Assembly (NCBI RefSeq): GCF_000527095.1
Contig: NZ_AZUN01000001.1
Span: forward strand, 2,521,501 to 2,585,500
Length of the DNA stretch: 64,000 nt
Direction of reading: 5' to 3'
Source of the DNA: Methylomicrobium lacus LW14
Lineage (GTDB): Bacteria; Pseudomonadota; Gammaproteobacteria; Methylococcales; Methylomonadaceae
Shown: positions 16,950 through 29,000 of the stretch, piece by piece
Numbering within the stretch: position 1 is the stretch's first letter
Layout: every line of letters begins with the position of its first letter
Notes under the pieces: generated by a model
Seen by the model: only the letters and a program-made list of their open reading frames with translations
Databases searched by the model: none
What the model was told of the DNA's origin: nothing
Made by a program: the position numbers and the translations under genes

Positions 16950-18830
16950 TTACTGCGTCTTGGCGTCGCCGTCCGGTTTGTTGATCTCGATATCCGCATC
17001 CGCTTCGAGCATTTCCAGCATCGCATTGAAATCGGCTTGCCCGAATGCCTTCGCGATATTCTTGGTCGCAAGATCCATTTTCTTCTTGTCGTCCTCGCTC
17101 ATCACGCCCGGGGCAACCCGGTTCAGGCTGACCACCGCCTGCGCGCCGTCAGGCAACTCGGCCACCAGGATCGTCGGCTTGCCGCCGACCGGTTTCGCGG
17201 CCTTGAATACCGCATCGCTGAGCGCGTCCGGAATCTCGGTTTTACCGCGCGTATAGCCGGTCAGCTTTTTCACTTCGAGCTTTTCGCTGGCAGCCAGATT
17301 CGCGAGGGTTTCGCCCTTTCTCAACGCATCCTTCAGTTTTTGCGCCGTTGCTGATGCCTGCTTCTTGGCTTTTTCGGCCAGCAGCTCGGCGCTGATGCCG
17401 GCTTTTACGCTGTCCAGCGCCTGAATCGCGGCCGGCTTGTGTTCGAGCTTACGCAGCACGACCACATGTTCGGCGCTGATTTCGACCGGCGTGCTGTTGT
17501 TGCCTTGCAGCACTTCCTCGGTGAATGCCGCTTCGCGAATCTTCGGATTTGCGGCAATGCCGGTGCCGGCAGCCTTGGTAAAGAAATCGGTTTTATTGAG
17601 CGTCAGGCCCAAGGCTTTCGCGACCGTATCCAGGTTATCCGGATTTTCATAACTCATCTCGGCCAGTTTTTCGCCGGAATCATAGAAAACCGCTTCGGCC
17701 TGCGATTTTTGATACGCCTTCGTCACCTCGGCCTTCACGCTCTCGAACGGCTTGGTTTCGCCCGGCACCAGTTCGGTCACCTTGATCAGGTGGTAGCCGA
17801 ACGAGGATTTGACCGGCTCCGACACTTCGCCCAGCTTCAGCTTGCCGACCGCGTCTTCGAACGATTTTTCCATCGCGCCGGCATTGAACAGGCCCAAATC
17901 GCCGCCGCTCTTCGCGGTCAGCTTGTCGTCAGACACTTCCGCGGCCAGCTTTGCGAAATCCTTGCCAGCCAGATCGGCTTTGGCTTTTTGCGCCTTGGCG
18001 AGCGCGGCCTTGTCGTCGGTTTGCGCGTTGACCGCAAACAGAATATGGCTTATTTTCCGGCGTTCCGGCGTGCTGTACTGGTCCTTTTGCTCCGCATAAT
18101 ACGCTTTCAGCTTGTCATCGGTCACTTCGACTTTTTGTGCGATCGCCTCGAGCGACAGTTCCACATAAGCGACCGAGATCTGCTCGGGCGATTTATATTG
18201 GTCCTGGTGTTGCTGATAATACGCGTTGACTTCTTCGTTGGCAGGCTGCTCGGTCAGTTTCGGCGGCGTCACGGTCACATACTCGAAATCGCGCTGCTGA
18301 TTCTGAATCTTGAAAAAGCTCTCGACATCGTAGGAAGTCGCAAAACTGGTATCGGTCACGCTGCCTTGCAGTTGCTGCATGATCAGCGCATTCTTGATCC
18401 TGGCGACGAAATCATTCGAGGACATTCTCTGCGCATTCAACAACGATTTATAACGATCTTCGTTGAATTTGCCGTCGACCTTGAAATAATCAAGTTCTTT
18501 AATAAAGTCGCGCGCTTCCTGATCGGTCGCAACCAGGCCCTTCGCATGCGCATATTGCAGCAGGACTTCGTCCTTGATCAGTTTATCGAGCGCCTGGGCT
18601 TTCAGCGTGGCTTCGTCGATGCCCATTCCGCGCAAGTTCTGGGCGTATTGCTCATAGGCGCGGTTCACATCGTTCTGGAAAAAATCCTTATCGCCAACCG
18701 AAGCGACCGGCGCGACTTTGGCGGCGTCGATATAATTATTAATGCCCCATAACGCAAACGGAACACCGATCACTAGCAAGATGACCCATGCGAACGCACC
18801 TTGCGCCTTTTCTCTGATTGTCGCCAGCAT
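16950..18830 (-). CDS. ppiD: Periplasmic folding chaperone / peptidyl-prolyl isomerase PpiD
   Basis: 626 residues, anchored in the inner membrane by one N-terminal segment (FAWVILLVIGVPFALWG) with a large periplasmic body. It has a SurA-like N-terminal chaperone region, a parvulin domain (about 258-360: RKISHILFAVN, GGDLGLF, SSFGYHLIKV), and a second degenerate PPIase-like region. It assists outer-membrane protein folding near the Sec translocon. The start is set at MLATIREKAQG because PpiD proteins begin that way; the frame upstream runs into tRNA sequence. Gene order with hupB and lon matches E. coli. Confidence 0.94.
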   Translation of the reverse strand: MLATIREKAQGAFAWVILLVIGVPFALWGINNYIDAAKVAPVASVGDKDFFQNDVNRAYEQYAQNLRGMGIDEATLKAQALDKLIKDEVLLQYAHAKGLVATDQEARDFIKELDYFKVDGKFNEDRYKSLLNAQRMSSNDFVARIKNALIMQQLQGSVTDTSFATSYDVESFFKIQNQQRDFEYVTVTPPKLTEQPANEEVNAYYQQHQDQYKSPEQISVAYVELSLEAIAQKVEVTDDKLKAYYAEQKDQYSTPERRKISHILFAVNAQTDDKAALAKAQKAKADLAGKDFAKLAAEVSDDKLTAKSGGDLGLFNAGAMEKSFEDAVGKLKLGEVSEPVKSSFGYHLIKVTELVPGETKPFESVKAEVTKAYQKSQAEAVFYDSGEKLAEMSYENPDNLDTVAKALGLTLNKTDFFTKAAGTGIAANPKIREAAFTEEVLQGNNSTPVEISAEHVVVLRKLEHKPAAIQALDSVKAGISAELLAEKAKKQASATAQKLKDALRKGETLANLAASEKLEVKKLTGYTRGKTEIPDALSDAVFKAAKPVGGKPTILVAELPDGAQAVVSLNRVAPGVMSEDDKKKMDLATKNIAKAFGQADFNAMLEMLEADADIEINKPDGDAKTQ

Positions 18831-18876
18831 ATGCTCTGTCCTAAAGAAACCACACGATAGTAGGAAAAACCCGGTT

Positions 18877-18911
18877 AAAAAAAAAGCCCCGGACCGAACG
18901 GTACGGGGCTT
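18877..18911 (-). terminator. Terminator of the tRNA-Val/tRNA-Asp unit
   Basis: On the minus strand AGCCCCG pairs with CGGGGCT (18904-18910 with 18885-18891), followed by a run of nine T. It lies 9 bp past the CCA end of tRNA-Asp, upstream of ppiD. Confidence 0.85.
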
Positions 18912-18919
18912 TCTTATTT

Positions 18920-18996
18920 TGGCGGAGCGGACGGGGCTCGAACCCGCGACCACCGGCGTGACAGGCCGGTATTCTAACCAACTGAACTACCGCTCC
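18920..18996 (-). tRNA. tRNA-Asp (anticodon GTC)
   Basis: 77 nt with encoded CCA. The acceptor stem is GGAGCGG/CCGCTCC, the anticodon loop CTGTCAC reads GTC, and the T loop is GGTTCGAGCC. It is very close to the E. coli tRNA-Asp sequence. It is co-transcribed behind tRNA-Val, six bases apart. Confidence 0.97.
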
Positions 18997-19002
18997 AAAG
19001 TC

Positions 19003-19078
19003 TGGTGGGTGCTGAGGGGTTCGAACCCCCGACCCTCGCCTTGTAAGGGCGATGCTCTCCCAGCTGAGCTAAGCACCC
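19003..19078 (-). tRNA. tRNA-Val (anticodon TAC)
   Basis: 76 nt with encoded CCA. The acceptor stem is GGGTGCT/AGCACCC, the D arm AGCTCAGCTGGGAGAGC, and the anticodon stem-loop has TAC in CTTACAA. It is the first gene of the two-tRNA unit downstream of hupB. Confidence 0.97.
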
Positions 19079-19092
19079 GACTTAAAGATTGT

Positions 19093-19122
19093 ATTATACA
19101 GCATCTTTTAAAGATTTGCCAA
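19093..19122 (-). promoter_or_regulatory. Sigma-70 promoter for the tRNA pair
   Basis: On the minus strand TTGGCA (19117-19122), an 18-bp spacer, then a perfect TATAAT (19093-19098). The predicted start is 6-8 bases before tRNA-Val. The promoter overlaps the last codons and stop of hupB. Confidence 0.75.
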
Positions 19123-19363
19123 CTTTAAATGCAGGAATTTTTGCAGCCTTGATCGTAATTTCTTCTCCGGTCTGCGGATTACGGCCTTTACGCTCTGGTC
19201 TTTCCTTCACAGAAAAGGTGCCGAAGCCGACCAAAGTGACCGAATCGCCTGCTTTCAAGGTCTCTTCGACTGCTTTGATAAAGCCGTCCAGCGCACGGCC
19301 GGCGTCTGCCTTGGTCAATCCTGCATTTTGTGCGATTGCGTCAATCAATTCCGATTTATTCAT
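19094..19363 (-). CDS. hupB: DNA-binding protein HU-beta
   Basis: 89 residues, a nucleoid-associated dimer that bends DNA without strong sequence preference. It starts MNKSELIDAIAQNAGLTKAD and has the beta-arm signature GRNPQTGEEI and the Pro-containing tip region. Its Shine-Dalgarno is AAGGGGG. Its place between lon and ppiD marks it as HupB rather than HupA or IHF. Confidence 0.96.
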   Translation of the reverse strand: MNKSELIDAIAQNAGLTKADAGRALDGFIKAVEETLKAGDSVTLVGFGTFSVKERPERKGRNPQTGEEITIKAAKIPAFKVGKSLKDAV

Positions 19364-19555
19364 TATTCCCCCTTAAGGAAGTTCTATTCTGTATGTTCTT
19401 GGTTGCTCGTTCAACAATAACCCGCTTCAATTCTTATGGGTGCATGAAAACCACACAAGAAAGCGCTCTTTATATCAAGCGCCATCGCCGACTGTCAAGC
19501 TCGGAACGCGCAGAATGCCTGCATTTCTGCGCGTTCGTCACAAAACAAAGACCGA

Positions 19556-21988
<2,433 letters not shown>

Positions 21989-22025
21989 TCAAGGAACCTT
22001 CAACACTGTTCTTGGAATTGTGATT

Positions 22026-22051
22026 ATGGGGATGTCCTGAAAAATAGCAAG
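22026..22051 (-). promoter_or_regulatory. Candidate sigma-32 (heat shock) promoter of lon
   Basis: On the minus strand CTTGCT (22046-22051), a 14-bp spacer, then CCCCATAA beginning at 22031. This matches the RpoH pattern CTTGAA-N13/15-CCCCATNT. It is 38 bp upstream of the lon start, and the E. coli lon promoter has the same CCCCAT element. Confidence 0.7.
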
Positions 22052-22190
22052 CTCCCCGGAAAATTATTCGCGATATTAAGAGTCTTAATAAGCGTCCAAT
22101 TTTGACCCGTTACCCTATTAATGGTGCAACATCCGACTCAAAATTTTGTTAGCGGCGGAAACGCGCCCGCAACGCTCATGGAGGCCTGCA

Positions 22191-22724
22191 ATGAAAATCC
22201 TATTATCGCTGATCCTGTTGTTGCCATTAACCGGCTGCTCAACCCTGCCGCCAGCGATCGAAGACCCGCCGGCGATCGATATTTCATACCCGCAAGCGAG
22301 CGCCGATATTACGCGTTATCAAGGCTCGCCGGTGCGCTGGGGCGGCGTGATCATCGACGTGCAGAACGAGCAAGCCTTTACCCGTTTGCAGGTGATGGCC
22401 TATCCGCTGAACAGTTACGGCCGTCCGATTCGCGACAAGCCGCATCAGGGCCGCTTTTATGTCGACAGCAGCGAGTTTCTCGATCCGGCGATCTATGCCA
22501 AGGAGCAAGAGATCACCGCGGCCGGCGTGCTGAACGGCGACCAGGAGCTGCTGGTCGGTAAAAAGCCGCTCAGGCTACCGGTGATCAAGGCCACTACGCT
22601 GCATCTGTGGCCGGAGTATGAGCCCCTGCCTTATTATTATGAAGGCTATTATCCCGGCTATTACCGCTATTACGGTTATCCGTATTTTTGGGGCGGTTAC
22701 TACGGAATTTATCCGCGCTATTAG
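22191..22724 (+). CDS. slp: Slp-family outer membrane lipoprotein
   Basis: 177 residues. The signal peptide ends in lipobox LTGC (Cys16), so the mature protein is lipid-anchored. The body matches the Slp family of starvation/stationary-phase lipoproteins: YQGSPVRWGGVIIDVQN, RLQVMAYPLNSYGRP and GRFYVDSSEFLDPAIYA. The C-terminal 30 residues are extremely Tyr/Gly-rich (PYYYEGYYPGYYRYYGYPY), which is typical of a variable surface tail. The start is chosen at 22191 because GGAG lies 7 bases before it and the signal peptide begins there. It is monocistronic. The function is poorly understood in the whole family. Confidence 0.88.
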   Translation: MKILLSLILLLPLTGCSTLPPAIEDPPAIDISYPQASADITRYQGSPVRWGGVIIDVQNEQAFTRLQVMAYPLNSYGRPIRDKPHQGRFYVDSSEFLDPAIYAKEQEITAAGVLNGDQELLVGKKPLRLPVIKATTLHLWPEYEPLPYYYEGYYPGYYRYYGYPYFWGGYYGIYPRY

Positions 22725-23018
22725 CGCCCTAACGCCGTGCCCGCTAAAACGCGGTCCAGCGCCAGCCGTTTGCACAGCGCGGTGATCGCGCGGGCCGCGA
22801 TCCAATGACCGACATCGTCCACCTTTTGCGAGAAATACGATAATCCGGCGTTTGATCCGAACCGAAAAACGCTGCCCTTGGACGCATTCGTCCCGATGGT
22901 TCGCCGCGTTTTCACAACGTCTATTTCAATTCCCAGCCCCCGGCCTAAGTCATTTAAATTTCATATTGGATTAAGCTTAGAGCGTATAATAAGCGGACGG
23001 ATATCCACTTTCACCGCC
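22725..23018 (+). other. Intergenic region with promoter upstream of metal efflux operon 1
   Basis: No gene. A perfect TATAAT at 22985-22990 lies 28 bp before the first gene of the operon. Possible -35 elements (TTGGAT at 22966 or TTTCAT at 22959) are off-spaced, which would fit an activator-dependent promoter. Confidence 0.45.
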
Positions 23019-23420
23019 ATGTCGTTATCGATTCGCTCACTTTTGCCGCTTTTGCTGGTCATCCTGCAATTTTTTGCGCCGTTGTTGCATGCGCATGCGG
23101 GACAGCGCGACACGCATTTCGGCCTGCATATTCCGGGTCTTGAAGCCTACAGCAGCGCTTCCGGCGGCAGCATCGCCAGCCAACCCGAGGCAAGTTACGC
23201 GGCAGCGAAAGACTGCATCGTTGCGATCGATGACGGCATGCGTGAAAAACGCGCCCACTCGGTCGAAAAGCCTTCCGGCGGCGAATGCCTGCCGCTTCTG
23301 GCCTGGATTTTCGACACCGATGCCGAATCCCATCCTCTAGCAGAATTCCCCCATCCTCCTTTGTTGCTGTCGCGGCCGCGCTCTTCGTCGCTATCTCCGC
23401 GCGCGCCTCCGGTCATTTAA
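23019..23420 (+). CDS. Small exported protein heading metal efflux operon 1, unknown function
   Basis: 133 residues. It has an N-terminal signal-like hydrophobic stretch (LLPLLLVILQFFAPLLHAHA), then a soluble region with two Cys (DCIVAI and GECLPLL) and several His, and a Pro/Arg/Ser-rich end (SPRAPPVI). I do not recognise a named domain. Its position directly ahead of the TolC-like gene, with a -10 box just upstream, suggests a small periplasmic or membrane accessory such as the regulators/metal-binding proteins that head other czc/cnr-type operons; that is inference from position only. The start at 23019 fits the signal peptide. Confidence 0.6.
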   Translation: MSLSIRSLLPLLLVILQFFAPLLHAHAGQRDTHFGLHIPGLEAYSSASGGSIASQPEASYAAAKDCIVAIDDGMREKRAHSVEKPSGGECLPLLAWIFDTDAESHPLAEFPHPPLLLSRPRSSSLSPRAPPVI

Positions 23421-23555
23421 AGTTCTGATGTCTTCCTGAAGAGGAAGCTATAACCGTCAGGCTTTTCAGCGAATCTTGCTTTTTTTAGCGCGTTCTCTCA
23501 TCGAATTGCCTGTGTCATCCAGAGCGGCGCTGCCGCCGCATTGAGCATTATTGTT

Positions 23556-24857
23556 ATGACTGCACCTAATTTTCACCGCAGCCGCCGCGTCATCGTGACG
23601 CTTTGCGCTTCGCTGCTGTCTTTTGCCGCGCCGGCGGAAGACATCGACCGGCCGCCGGCGTTACATCCGGATGCCAAACCGATCGTCGACCATCATGATC
23701 CGATCGAAGTCGATGCTTCGTTGAATCTGGCCAAGGTGATCGACCTGACGCTGGAAAAATTTCCCGACGCCGCCTGGCTCTCCGCACAGGAAGCGGAAGC
23801 GGCAACGATCCTGGAACGCAGCAAGAGCTGGACATCCGGCGCCTCCCGAGCCGGCCTGCGTTTTCAGGAAGCGACCAGCGGCACACTGCATTATGTCGAC
23901 GCGACCGTGCAGGTGCCGTTATGGAACTTTGGCCAGCGCGATGCGGAACACAGCCTGGCCGACAGAGCGCAAGCGAGCGCCACCTCGCAATCGCAAGCGA
24001 CTCGGTTGCGCGTGGCCGGATTGGTCAGGTCCGCGCTCTGGGATATGGCTTTGCAAAAAGTCCGTTATGATCAGGCTCAGGCCGAGGTCAGCAATTACGA
24101 GCAGCTCTTCGCGAAAATTCAGCGCCGAGTCGAATTGGGCGACCTGCCGCGCGCCGACGAGTTGCTTGCGCAAACCGAATTGCTGCAAAAACGCGCGGCG
24201 CTGACGCTGGCCGAAGCCGAGATGATGCATGCGCGGAAACGCTATGCGAGCATCACGCAAACCACCAAAGCGCCCGCCGAGTTCAAAGAAAAACTGATCG
24301 ATCTCGACGAAATCCAGAAAAATCACCCTGCCCTGGCCTCGCTGCACAGCCAACTCGAACGCAAAAGAGCCGAAATTGAATCGTTGAAACTGATTGGTTC
24401 CGGACAAACCGACCTGACGGTTGGCGTAAACAGCGATCGTCCGAGTCAAAATGATCCGCGCAGTAACAATACCGAGAGCTTCAATATCGGCGTAACTGTA
24501 CCTTTCGGAGGCAATGCCCACATCCAGCCGCATATCGCTGCCATCCAGGTGGAAGCGGCCAAATTACAATCTGAATATCAACAACTCTATCGAGATCTCG
24601 AACTGGCGCATCACGAGGCTGAGCACAACCTCGAAGTCAACAAGGAGGAATTGAAAATCGCCGAAGAAATGAAAAAGGTCGCCGAAGAACATATGCAGAT
24701 GATGGAGCTCAGTTTTTCGACAGGCGAAATCGATTTGATGGATTTGCTAAAAATCAAAGCCAGAACCCTGCAGGCCATCCTGAACGCGAAGGAGCGTTCG
24801 GTCATCTTACAACGCGATATTGCTTTTTATAATCAGGCGGTCGGAGTGATGCCATGA
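23556..24857 (+). CDS. TolC-family outer membrane channel of metal efflux operon 1 (CzcC-like)
   Basis: 433 residues. A signal peptide (to about residue 27) is followed by the two helical repeats typical of outer membrane efflux proteins, here with long heptad-rich stretches such as VEAAKLQSEYQQLYRDLELA and EEMKKVAEEHMQMMELSFST, the latter with the family's STGEIDLMDLLK turn. It forms the outer-membrane exit duct of the tripartite pump. The ATG at 23556 is preferred over a TTG five codons upstream. Its stop overlaps the adaptor start as ATGA. Confidence 0.85.
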   Translation: MTAPNFHRSRRVIVTLCASLLSFAAPAEDIDRPPALHPDAKPIVDHHDPIEVDASLNLAKVIDLTLEKFPDAAWLSAQEAEAATILERSKSWTSGASRAGLRFQEATSGTLHYVDATVQVPLWNFGQRDAEHSLADRAQASATSQSQATRLRVAGLVRSALWDMALQKVRYDQAQAEVSNYEQLFAKIQRRVELGDLPRADELLAQTELLQKRAALTLAEAEMMHARKRYASITQTTKAPAEFKEKLIDLDEIQKNHPALASLHSQLERKRAEIESLKLIGSGQTDLTVGVNSDRPSQNDPRSNNTESFNIGVTVPFGGNAHIQPHIAAIQVEAAKLQSEYQQLYRDLELAHHEAEHNLEVNKEELKIAEEMKKVAEEHMQMMELSFSTGEIDLMDLLKIKARTLQAILNAKERSVILQRDIAFYNQAVGVMP

Positions 24858-26011
24858 GAAAGATAATGATTAAACGTCAGACGATGGTTTTACTAAGCGC
24901 TTGCCTTGCGCCTTTTGCCATGTTGCATCCCGACCTCTCTCTGGCGGTCGCCGCCAATACTGAAATGCGCGTCACCATATCGGCTGACCGCTTCAATAAT
25001 TTAGGCGTGACGCTGGGTAAACTCGAGCCCGTCGCGCAAATTCCTATGCTGACCGCGCCGGCCAAAGTCGTGGTGCCGCCCGCACACGAATATCTGGTCA
25101 GCGCCTCGCAATCGGGTTTGATTACCCAATTGAACGCCTCGATCGGAGATCTTGTCCGCAAAGGCGATGTATTGGCGGAATTGAACAGCCCCGATTTGCT
25201 CTCGATGCAGCGGCTGTATTTGAAGGCCGAAAACGAATTGCAGTTGGGGTCGCTGTCCAATCAGCGCGATAAAAAATTGTTTGAAGAAGGTGTGATCGCC
25301 GAGCGCCGCTGGCAGGAAACCCATAGTCAATACAACGCCTTCGCTTCCGAAGCCAATGAACACCGGCAGTTGCTCGAAATCGCCGGCATGAGTGCGGCGG
25401 AAATCAACCGTTTGAAAAGCACGCACCGGCTCAACAGCAAACTGCAAGTACGCTCCCCTATTTCCGGCTCCGTGCTGGAGCGGATGGGTGTTGCCGGATC
25501 GCGGGTCGACATGCTGGCGCCGCTGTACCGGATCGCCGATCTGAGCGAGCTTTGGCTTGAAATCAATATTCCTCAGGAACGCGCCGCCCAGATCAAAATC
25601 GGCGACAAGGTAGTGCCGGAGAATACTGACCCTTTCGCCGAGAAAATCAGCGCCAAAATCAGCCAGCTGAGTCAAAACGTGAATCTGGAAAACCAGACCG
25701 TTCTAGCCAGAGCGATTATCGACGGCAAACACCCCTCCATCCGCCCCGGACAGCGGATTAATATTCAGATCATGCAGGCCACCGCGACACCGGCCTTCAA
25801 AGTACCGAATGCGGCAATCGCGCAAAACGAAGGCAAATCGTATCTGTTTATCCGTACCCCGGATGGCTTTCGGGTCACGCCGATTGCGATTATCGGCAAA
25901 CAGAATGAAGAATCGGTGATCGGAGGCGAGTTAAGCGGCGACGAGGACATCGCGGTCAAAGGCGCGGTCGCGCTGAAGGCGAACTGGCTTGGCCTCGGGA
26001 GCGGCGAATAA
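24854..26011 (+). CDS. Periplasmic adaptor (membrane fusion) protein of metal efflux operon 1 (CzcB/CusB-like)
   Basis: 385 residues, periplasmic, linking the RND pump and outer membrane channel. Seen: an N-terminal signal segment; a lipoyl half-motif ISGSVLERMGVAGSRVDMLA pairing with the earlier SASQSGLITQLNASIGDLVR; a helical hairpin (about 115-190); and a beta-barrel domain with LWLEINIPQERAAQIKIGD. Unlike CzcB, there is no His-rich N-terminal extension. It overlaps genes on both sides (ATGA before, TAATG after), so the three are strictly co-translated. Confidence 0.9.
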   Translation: MRKIMIKRQTMVLLSACLAPFAMLHPDLSLAVAANTEMRVTISADRFNNLGVTLGKLEPVAQIPMLTAPAKVVVPPAHEYLVSASQSGLITQLNASIGDLVRKGDVLAELNSPDLLSMQRLYLKAENELQLGSLSNQRDKKLFEEGVIAERRWQETHSQYNAFASEANEHRQLLEIAGMSAAEINRLKSTHRLNSKLQVRSPISGSVLERMGVAGSRVDMLAPLYRIADLSELWLEINIPQERAAQIKIGDKVVPENTDPFAEKISAKISQLSQNVNLENQTVLARAIIDGKHPSIRPGQRINIQIMQATATPAFKVPNAAIAQNEGKSYLFIRTPDGFRVTPIAIIGKQNEESVIGGELSGDEDIAVKGAVALKANWLGLGSGE

Positions 26012-29000
26012 TGGCTAAGCTGATTCAATTTGCGCTGAGTCAGCGCATCCTGATTCTATTGTCGGTGCTGCTGCTGGCAGGCGCGGGCTATCATGCCTTC
26101 ACGCATATTCCGATCGACGCGTTTCCGGAAGTGTCACCGACGCAGGTTAAGGTGATCGTGAAGGCGCCCGGCATGACGCCCGAGGAAGTCGAGGCGCGTA
26201 TCACTGCACCGATCGAAATCGAACTGCTCGGCATACCGCATCAGGTGATGCTGCGCTCGATCGCCAAATACGCGCTGACCGACATCACGGTTGATTTTAC
26301 CGAAGGCACCGACATCTACTGGGCTCGGCAGCAGATCGCCGAACGCCTGAACGGCATGTGGGGTTCTCTGCCTTCCGGCGTCGAAGGCGGTATCGCGCCG
26401 ATGACCACGCCGCTCGGTGAAATGTACATGTTCTCGATCGAAGGCGGCGACCTTAGCCTGATGGAACGGCGCGACCTGCTCGACTGGGTGATTAGACCAG
26501 CGCTGCGCACCGTACCCGGCGTCGCGGACGTGAATTCCCTCGGCGGCCTGGTCAGAAGCTTCGAAGTGATTCCGGACAATACCCGGATGACCGCGCGCGG
26601 CATCTCGATCGACCGGTTGACCCAGGCGATCGAAGCGAACAACCGCAACGACGGCGCAGGGAGGATGACAGACGGTGAAGAAGCCTTGATCGTGCGCGCC
26701 GAAGGCCGCATCAAGACGCTCTCCGACCTGAACGGCATCGTGATCGATAACCTTAACGGCATTCCGGTGACGGTCGGCGATGTCGCCGAGGTCAGAATCG
26801 GCTCAATGACCCGCTACGGCGCGGTCAGTAAAAACGGCAAGGGTGAATCGGTCTCCGGATTGGTATTGAGTCTGCGCGGAGCTAACGCGCGGCAGACAAT
26901 CGCAGGTCTCGAGGACAAACTGGCCGAGATCCGCCCCGGCTTCCCGCCCGGCGTCGAAGTAAAGGTGTTTTATAATCGCGGCAATCTGGTCGACAAGGCG
27001 GTCGATACGGTGCTGCATGCGCTGTTCGAAGCGATCGTGCTGGTTGTCGTGCTGTTGATCGCGTTTTTGGGCAACCTCAGGGCGGCGGTCACCGTGGCGC
27101 TTGCCTTGCCGATGGCGGCGCTGTTCACCTTCATATTGATGAATCAAATCGGCATGTCGGCGAACCTGATGAGCCTTGGTGGCCTCGCGATCGCGATCGG
27201 CATGCTGGTCGATGCGGCGGTCGTTGTGGTCGAAAACATCATCACCCACCTCGCCCATACCGAAAAAGCCCAGCGTTTGCCGCGCCTGCATGTGATCTAC
27301 CGCGCCGCGCGCGAGGTCGCAGCGCCGGTGACTTCAGGAATATTGATCATCATCATCGTATTCCTGCCGCTGCTGACCTTGCAAGGACTCGAAGGCAAGC
27401 TGTTCACGCCGGTCGCGCTGACCATCGTCTTCGCACTGAGCGGTTCGTTGGTATTGTCGCTCAGCGTGATTCCGGTCGTCTCGTCCTTCCTGCTCAAAGA
27501 GGTTTCGCACGAAGAGCCGTGGCTGCCGCGGCACTTGTTGAAACTGTATCAGCCGATGCTGGCATGGTGTCTCGTGAATTACAAGAAGCTGTTCGCAGGT
27601 GCAGGCGCTTTAATGGCGGTAACTGCGATCGTCTTTACCCAGATCGGTAGCACCTTCATGCCGACGATGGATGAAGGCGACATCATCGTGCAGCTCGAAA
27701 AACTGCCGTCGATTTCGCTCGAACAATCGGTCGCGCTGGACGGGCAGGTGCAGAAAAACCTGCTCAAACAGGTTCCCGAGATCGACACGATCGTCTCGCG
27801 CGTCGGCTCGGACGAGCTCGGCCTGGACCCGATGGGCCTGAACGAGACCGACACCTTCCTGGTGCTGAAGCCGAAGGAAGAATGGCGGATGCAAAGCAAG
27901 GACGAACTGCTCGAAAAGATCCGCGGGGTGATGGCAGAAACGCCCGGCATCGCCTTCGGCTTTACCCAACCGATCGAAATGCGCGTTTCCGAGATGCTGA
28001 CCGGAACGCGCGGCGACGTCGCGGTCAAACTGTTCGGCAGCGACCTAACAGTACTCGGCGACAAGGCCGAACAAATCGGCGACATCCTGCGCCATATCGA
28101 CGGCTCCTCCGATGTGTTCGTCAAACAAAACAGCGGCATGCAGTTTCTGCAAGTGACCATCGACAAGGCGCGCGCGGGCCGTCTGGGCCTCGACAGCGAC
28201 ACCGTCGAAACGCTGCTGCGCTCGCAGATCGAAGGCCTGAAGCTCGGCATCGTGCAGGAAGGCATCAAGCGCACGCCATTGTTGCTGCGCGGCGACAGCA
28301 ACACCGCCAGTTTCGACAACCTGCAAATCGCACTGCCCGGCGGCGGCCATGTGCCGATCACCGGCATCGCCAAACTCGAAAAAGTCGAAGGCGTGGTCGC
28401 GATCGGCCGCGAACGCGGCCAGCGCTTTACGGTCGTGCGCAGCAACGTGCAGGGCCGCGACTTGGTCAGCTTCGTCGAAGAAGCCCGGCAAAAGGTCAAG
28501 GAACAGGTCAAACTGCCGACCGGCTACACGGTCGAGTTCGGCGGCCAGTTCGAAAACCAGCAACGCGCGGCCGCAACCCTGTCGGTCGTAGTGCCGGTGT
28601 CCCTGGGATTGATCTTCTTGCTCCTGTTTTCGACCTTCGGCTCGGTGCGCCAAGCCGTGCTGGTATTGTCGAACATTCCGCTCGCGATGATCGGCGGCGT
28701 CTTCGGTCTTTGGCTGTCCGGCGAATACCTGTCGGTGCCCGCTTCGGTCGGCTTCATCGCACTGCTCGGCATCGCGGTGTTGAACGGGGTCGTGATGGTC
28801 AGCTATTTCAACCAGTTGCTGGCCACCGGCATGGACCTCGCCAAGGTCGTCGTGATCGGATCGGCAAGGCGTTTACGGCCGGTGTTGATGACCGCCAGCA
28901 TCGCCGCGTTCGGCCTGATCCCGCTCTTGTTCGCGACCGGACCCGGCTCCGAAATCCAGCGCCCGCTCGCGATCGTGGTGATCGGCGGCCTGGTCTCGTC

